From a virus, in the IMG/VR virus record IMGVR_UViG_3300023202_000400, positions 1-24,319 of that record: a stretch of 24,319 nt of DNA; one strand, written 5' to 3'. Under the pieces are notes generated by a model. The model was given only the letters and a program-made list of their open reading frames with translations. It ran no database searches and was not told the origin of the DNA. Shown one piece after another: positions 22,377 through 24,319 of the stretch. Each line of letters opens with the position of its first letter. Positions within the stretch are counted from its first letter, which is position 1. The position numbers and the translations under genes are program-made.

Positions 22377-22949
22377 ATGACCAAGCTTTCCGACACCCAA
22401 GCCCTGATCCTGAGCGCCGCCGCACAGCGGCCCGAGCACATCGCGCTGCCGCTGCCCGAGAGCCTGCGCGGTGGCGCCGCCGCCAAGGTGGTCGGCGCGA
22501 TGCTCGCCAAGGGCTTCCTGCAGGAGGTCGACGCCGACATGCGCAAGGGCGAGCTCTTCTGGCGCGAGACCGGCGACGGCCACGGCGTCACACTGATCGC
22601 CACCGACGCGGGCCTCGCCGCCATCGGCATCGAGACCGAGGACGCGAACACCGCGCCCGTGTGCACGACGGACGCGCCGACCGAGGAGCCCGCGCCGGAC
22701 ACCCCCACCGAACCGAAGGCTGCGCCCAAGACGCGCACACCGCGCGAGGGAACGAAGCAGGCCACGCTGATCGCCATGCTGCGCGCTCCGGACGGCGCGA
22801 CCGTCGAGGAGATCATGGCCGCCTTGCAGTGGGCCCCACATACGATTCGGGGCGCGATGGCCGGGGCGTTGAAAAAGAAGCTCGGGCTCGAGGTGACCTC
22901 GGAGAAGGTCGAGAACCGGGGGCGCGTGTACAAACTCCCTGCCGCCTGA
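22377..22949 (+). CDS. DUF3489 domain-containing protein
   Basis: A 190-residue protein. The N-terminal domain (about 1-85) starts MTKLSDTQALILSAAAQRPE and has a winged-helix feel: KVVGAMLAKGFLQEV, then LIATDAGLAAIGI. A low-complexity P/T/E/A linker (about 88-122) follows. The C-terminal DUF3489 domain (about 124-190) includes TKQATLIAMLRAPDGATVEEIMAALQWAPHTIRGAM, then KKKLGLEV and NRGRVYKL, a helix-turn-helix pattern. DNA binding is a reasonable inference, but the family has no established role. GGGAG with 6-nt spacing precedes the ATG. It is convergent with the DUF7220 gene. Confidence 0.88.
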   Translation: MTKLSDTQALILSAAAQRPEHIALPLPESLRGGAAAKVVGAMLAKGFLQEVDADMRKGELFWRETGDGHGVTLIATDAGLAAIGIETEDANTAPVCTTDAPTEEPAPDTPTEPKAAPKTRTPREGTKQATLIAMLRAPDGATVEEIMAALQWAPHTIRGAMAGALKKKLGLEVTSEKVENRGRVYKLPAA

Positions 22950-22974
22950 CACACCGGACCCCGACAGGTTGTTG

Positions 22975-22996
22975 GCCGCCGTCCCGCCGGGGCGGC
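22975..22996. terminator. Stem-loop between convergent genes
   Basis: GCCGCC (22975-22980) and GGCGGC (22991-22996) pair around a 10-base loop, in the 53-base gap between the rightward DUF3489 gene (stop 22949) and the leftward DUF7220 gene (stop 23003). A bidirectional terminator is plausible from position, but the T-rich tract expected of an intrinsic terminator is weak. Confidence 0.4.
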
Positions 22997-23002
22997 GGTC
23001 GA

Positions 23003-23227
23003 TCATTTGGCGCTCCGCATCCGGATCGTCTCGAACACCCGCCGCAGGGCGAAGGATCGTGTGATGCTCACCACTGTGAACACCGCGCCCATCTTCAGGT
23101 TCTGCGCCAGCGTCGTGTGCAGCCCGAAGATTGGGAAGATAAGGATCTGCGTGACCACGGCGACGCCGTAGCCGACAATCACGTTGGCGACGGACTCGAC
23201 CAGCGACATGAGGCGGGACTGCTTCAT
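23003..23227 (-). CDS. DUF7220 family small membrane protein
   Basis: A 74-residue protein with two hydrophobic segments: about residues 14-35 (ANVIVGYGVAVVTQILIFPIF) and about 45-58 (KMGAVFTVVSITRS). It starts MKQSRLMSLVES and has a basic C-terminus, ALRRVFETIRMRSAK. It is likely an inner-membrane protein of unknown role; the pattern matches the DUF7220 family seen in alphaproteobacterial prophages and in similar positions beside methyltransferases. The ATG at 23227 has GAGG 7 nt upstream and follows the methyltransferase stop by 9 bases, so the two are in one operon. It is too short for a holin assignment, although two membrane segments are compatible with one. Confidence 0.75.
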   Translation of the reverse strand: MKQSRLMSLVESVANVIVGYGVAVVTQILIFPIFGLHTTLAQNLKMGAVFTVVSITRSFALRRVFETIRMRSAK

Positions 23228-23236
23228 GCCGCCACC

Positions 23237-24319
23237 TCATCCATCGGCCAGCAGTTCAGCCGCCAGAGCTCGCAGCGCATGCGCCGCAACCAGGGGGACC
23301 ACGCCGTTGCCACAGAGCCGAAGCCGGTCCACCCGGTGGGCCAACCCATCAGCGCCTCGACGAACAGCGGGTTCAAGGTCCGGCGCACATCGGAGGTATT
23401 CGGCCCAGCCATCGGCGTCACCAGGACCTGGCGGCCAAGCAGGCCGTTCACTGGCGTGTTGGCAAGGCTCGTCGCCCCGTCCTTGTGATCGCGGGCCGTC
23501 GGCGTCATCCACATCCCAGCCGAATGGGTCAGGTCCGCTGTCCGCCGGTTGCCCGCGCTCGGCTTGCAGCCATCGTTCGCCATCGGCGTGGGCCACATCG
23601 CGGCCGTCGTAGCGAGGTTCATCCCGTGCTGGCCTGCTTCCTGCGACGGCGTGGGTTTCGTCTGCCGGTTCTCGTTGGCGCTGGCGCGGGGCGTCGGCCA
23701 GAGCCGGAGCAGTTCCGTCCGGTTCCCGCCACTCGACCGGATGCCAGAGCAGGCGCGCGGGGTCGGCCAGCGCGTCCCCCTCGCGGATGGCGAGGATGAA
23801 GAGCCGCTCGCGCTTATGGGGCGCGCCGACTTCCGCCGCCGTGAAGAGGCCTGCCGCAAGGCGGTACCCCATGCCGACCAGTCCTCCGGCGACTTCGGGG
23901 AAGCCGAGGCGGAGATGATGGGCGACGTTCTCGAGGAAGACGAAGGGCGGCTCGGTCTCGCCGATGATGCGGGCGACATGCGGCCAGAGGTGGCGCGGGT
24001 CGTCCACGCCCCGGCGCTTGCCCGCGACGGAGAACGGCTGGCACGGATAGCCCGCAGTGACGATGTCCACCGCGCCGCGCCACGGGCGGCCGTCGAAGGT
24101 TCCAATGTCGTCCCAGACAACAGCCTGATCCAGGGACGCGTCTTCCATCCGCGCCACGAGAGTGGCTGCGGCGTAGGTTTCCCGTTCGACATGGCCCACA
24201 GCACGATATCCGGGGATGGCGATGGCGAGCCCGAGGTCGAGGCCGCCCGCACCGGAGCAGAGGGAGAGGCCGAAGAGGCATGCGTCTCCGGCCCCGGACG
24301 CGCGTCCGGAGGAAGGTAA
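23237..24319 (-). CDS. DNA (cytosine-5) methyltransferase, 5' end beyond the window
   Basis: A C5-cytosine methyltransferase, 360 residues of which lie in the window; the frame is open at the right edge and no start codon precedes motif I, so the gene starts outside. Motifs in order (window numbering): I LCSGAGGLDLGL (20-31, S-adenosylmethionine binding), IV AGYPCQPFSVAG (catalytic cysteine 93), VI FVFLENVAHH (E130), VIII KRERLFILA (169-177). A variable target-recognition region (about 180-325) follows with several spaced repeats of ADA/ADG followed by R. Motif X, LCGNGVVPL, is near the C-terminus, so all core motifs are present. Prophage-encoded Dcm-type enzymes protect phage DNA from host restriction; the target sequence cannot be read from the protein. 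No restriction endonuclease partner is visible. Confidence 0.92.
   Translation of the reverse strand, partial: LPSSGRASGAGDACLFGLSLCSGAGGLDLGLAIAIPGYRAVGHVERETYAAATLVARMEDASLDQAVVWDDIGTFDGRPWRGAVDIVTAGYPCQPFSVAGKRRGVDDPRHLWPHVARIIGETEPPFVFLENVAHHLRLGFPEVAGGLVGMGYRLAAGLFTAAEVGAPHKRERLFILAIREGDALADPARLLWHPVEWREPDGTAPALADAPRQRQREPADETHAVAGSRPARDEPRYDGRDVAHADGERWLQAERGQPADSGPDPFGWDVDDADGPRSQGRGDEPCQHASERPAWPPGPGDADGWAEYLRCAPDLEPAVRRGADGLAHRVDRLRLCGNGVVPLVAAHALRALAAELLADG

Noticed and set aside
23224-24252. A 342-codon frame over the methyltransferase
   Set aside because: S, P and R rich shadow; methyltransferase motifs I, IV, VI, VIII and X are in the other frame, open to the window edge.
1-24319. 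CRISPR arrays, tRNA or rRNA genes, and attachment sites
   Set aside because: No spaced direct-repeat array, no tRNA-like cloverleaf and no integrase were seen; the prophage ends are outside the window.

Overview
The window is most of a tailed-phage (siphovirus-type) prophage morphogenesis region from a GC-rich alphaproteobacterium, most likely a member of the Rhodobacteraceae. The tail-tip genes match the Rhodobacter gene transfer agent (GTA) set: DUF2460, DUF2163, an NlpC/P60 peptidase and a GTA TIM-barrel 'megatron'. Small genes typical of rhodobacteral phages (DUF3489, DUF7220, DUF6441, DUF2793) accompany them. No assignment was checked against a database.

Layout, read in the direction of transcription (right to left for almost everything). 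At 23.0-24.3 kb, a C5-cytosine methyltransferase cut by the window edge is followed by a small membrane protein. At 22.0-22.95 kb two small genes run rightward. From 21.95 kb the late operon runs leftward. The packaging and head genes come first: small terminase subunit, GpA-type large terminase, gpW-like joining protein, lambda-type portal, a prohead protease/major capsid fusion, DUF2190 and a gpFII-like head protein. The connector and tail genes follow: DUF6441, tail terminator, tail tube, tail chaperones and tape measure. Last are the GTA-like tip (DUF2460, DUF2163, NlpC/P60, megatron), a hypothetical gene and a DUF2793 protein. Genes overlap or abut, as expected of one co-transcribed late operon.

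Two insertions interrupt this order. A glutathione S-transferase-like gene of lower GC lies on the opposite strand between DUF6441 and the tail terminator; this looks like phage moron cargo. An intact IS110-family element (IS1111-like, with 14-bp subterminal inverted repeats) sits exactly at the start codon of the megatron gene. It leaves the ATG intact and carries a roughly 250-base non-coding right end that may encode a bridge RNA.

The strongest unlisted signal is a programmed -1 ribosomal frameshift in the tail chaperone gene. It consists of the heptamer A AAA AAC, a 7-nt spacer and a 13-bp stem-loop, followed by a 106-codon reading frame that has no start codon of its own for its first 59 codons. 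It would make a lambda G/GT-style pair of products of 145 and 221 residues. Other points are an internal ribosome-binding site and ATG inside the protease-capsid fusion, two perfect palindromes at the start of the large terminase gene, and several intercistronic stem-loops.
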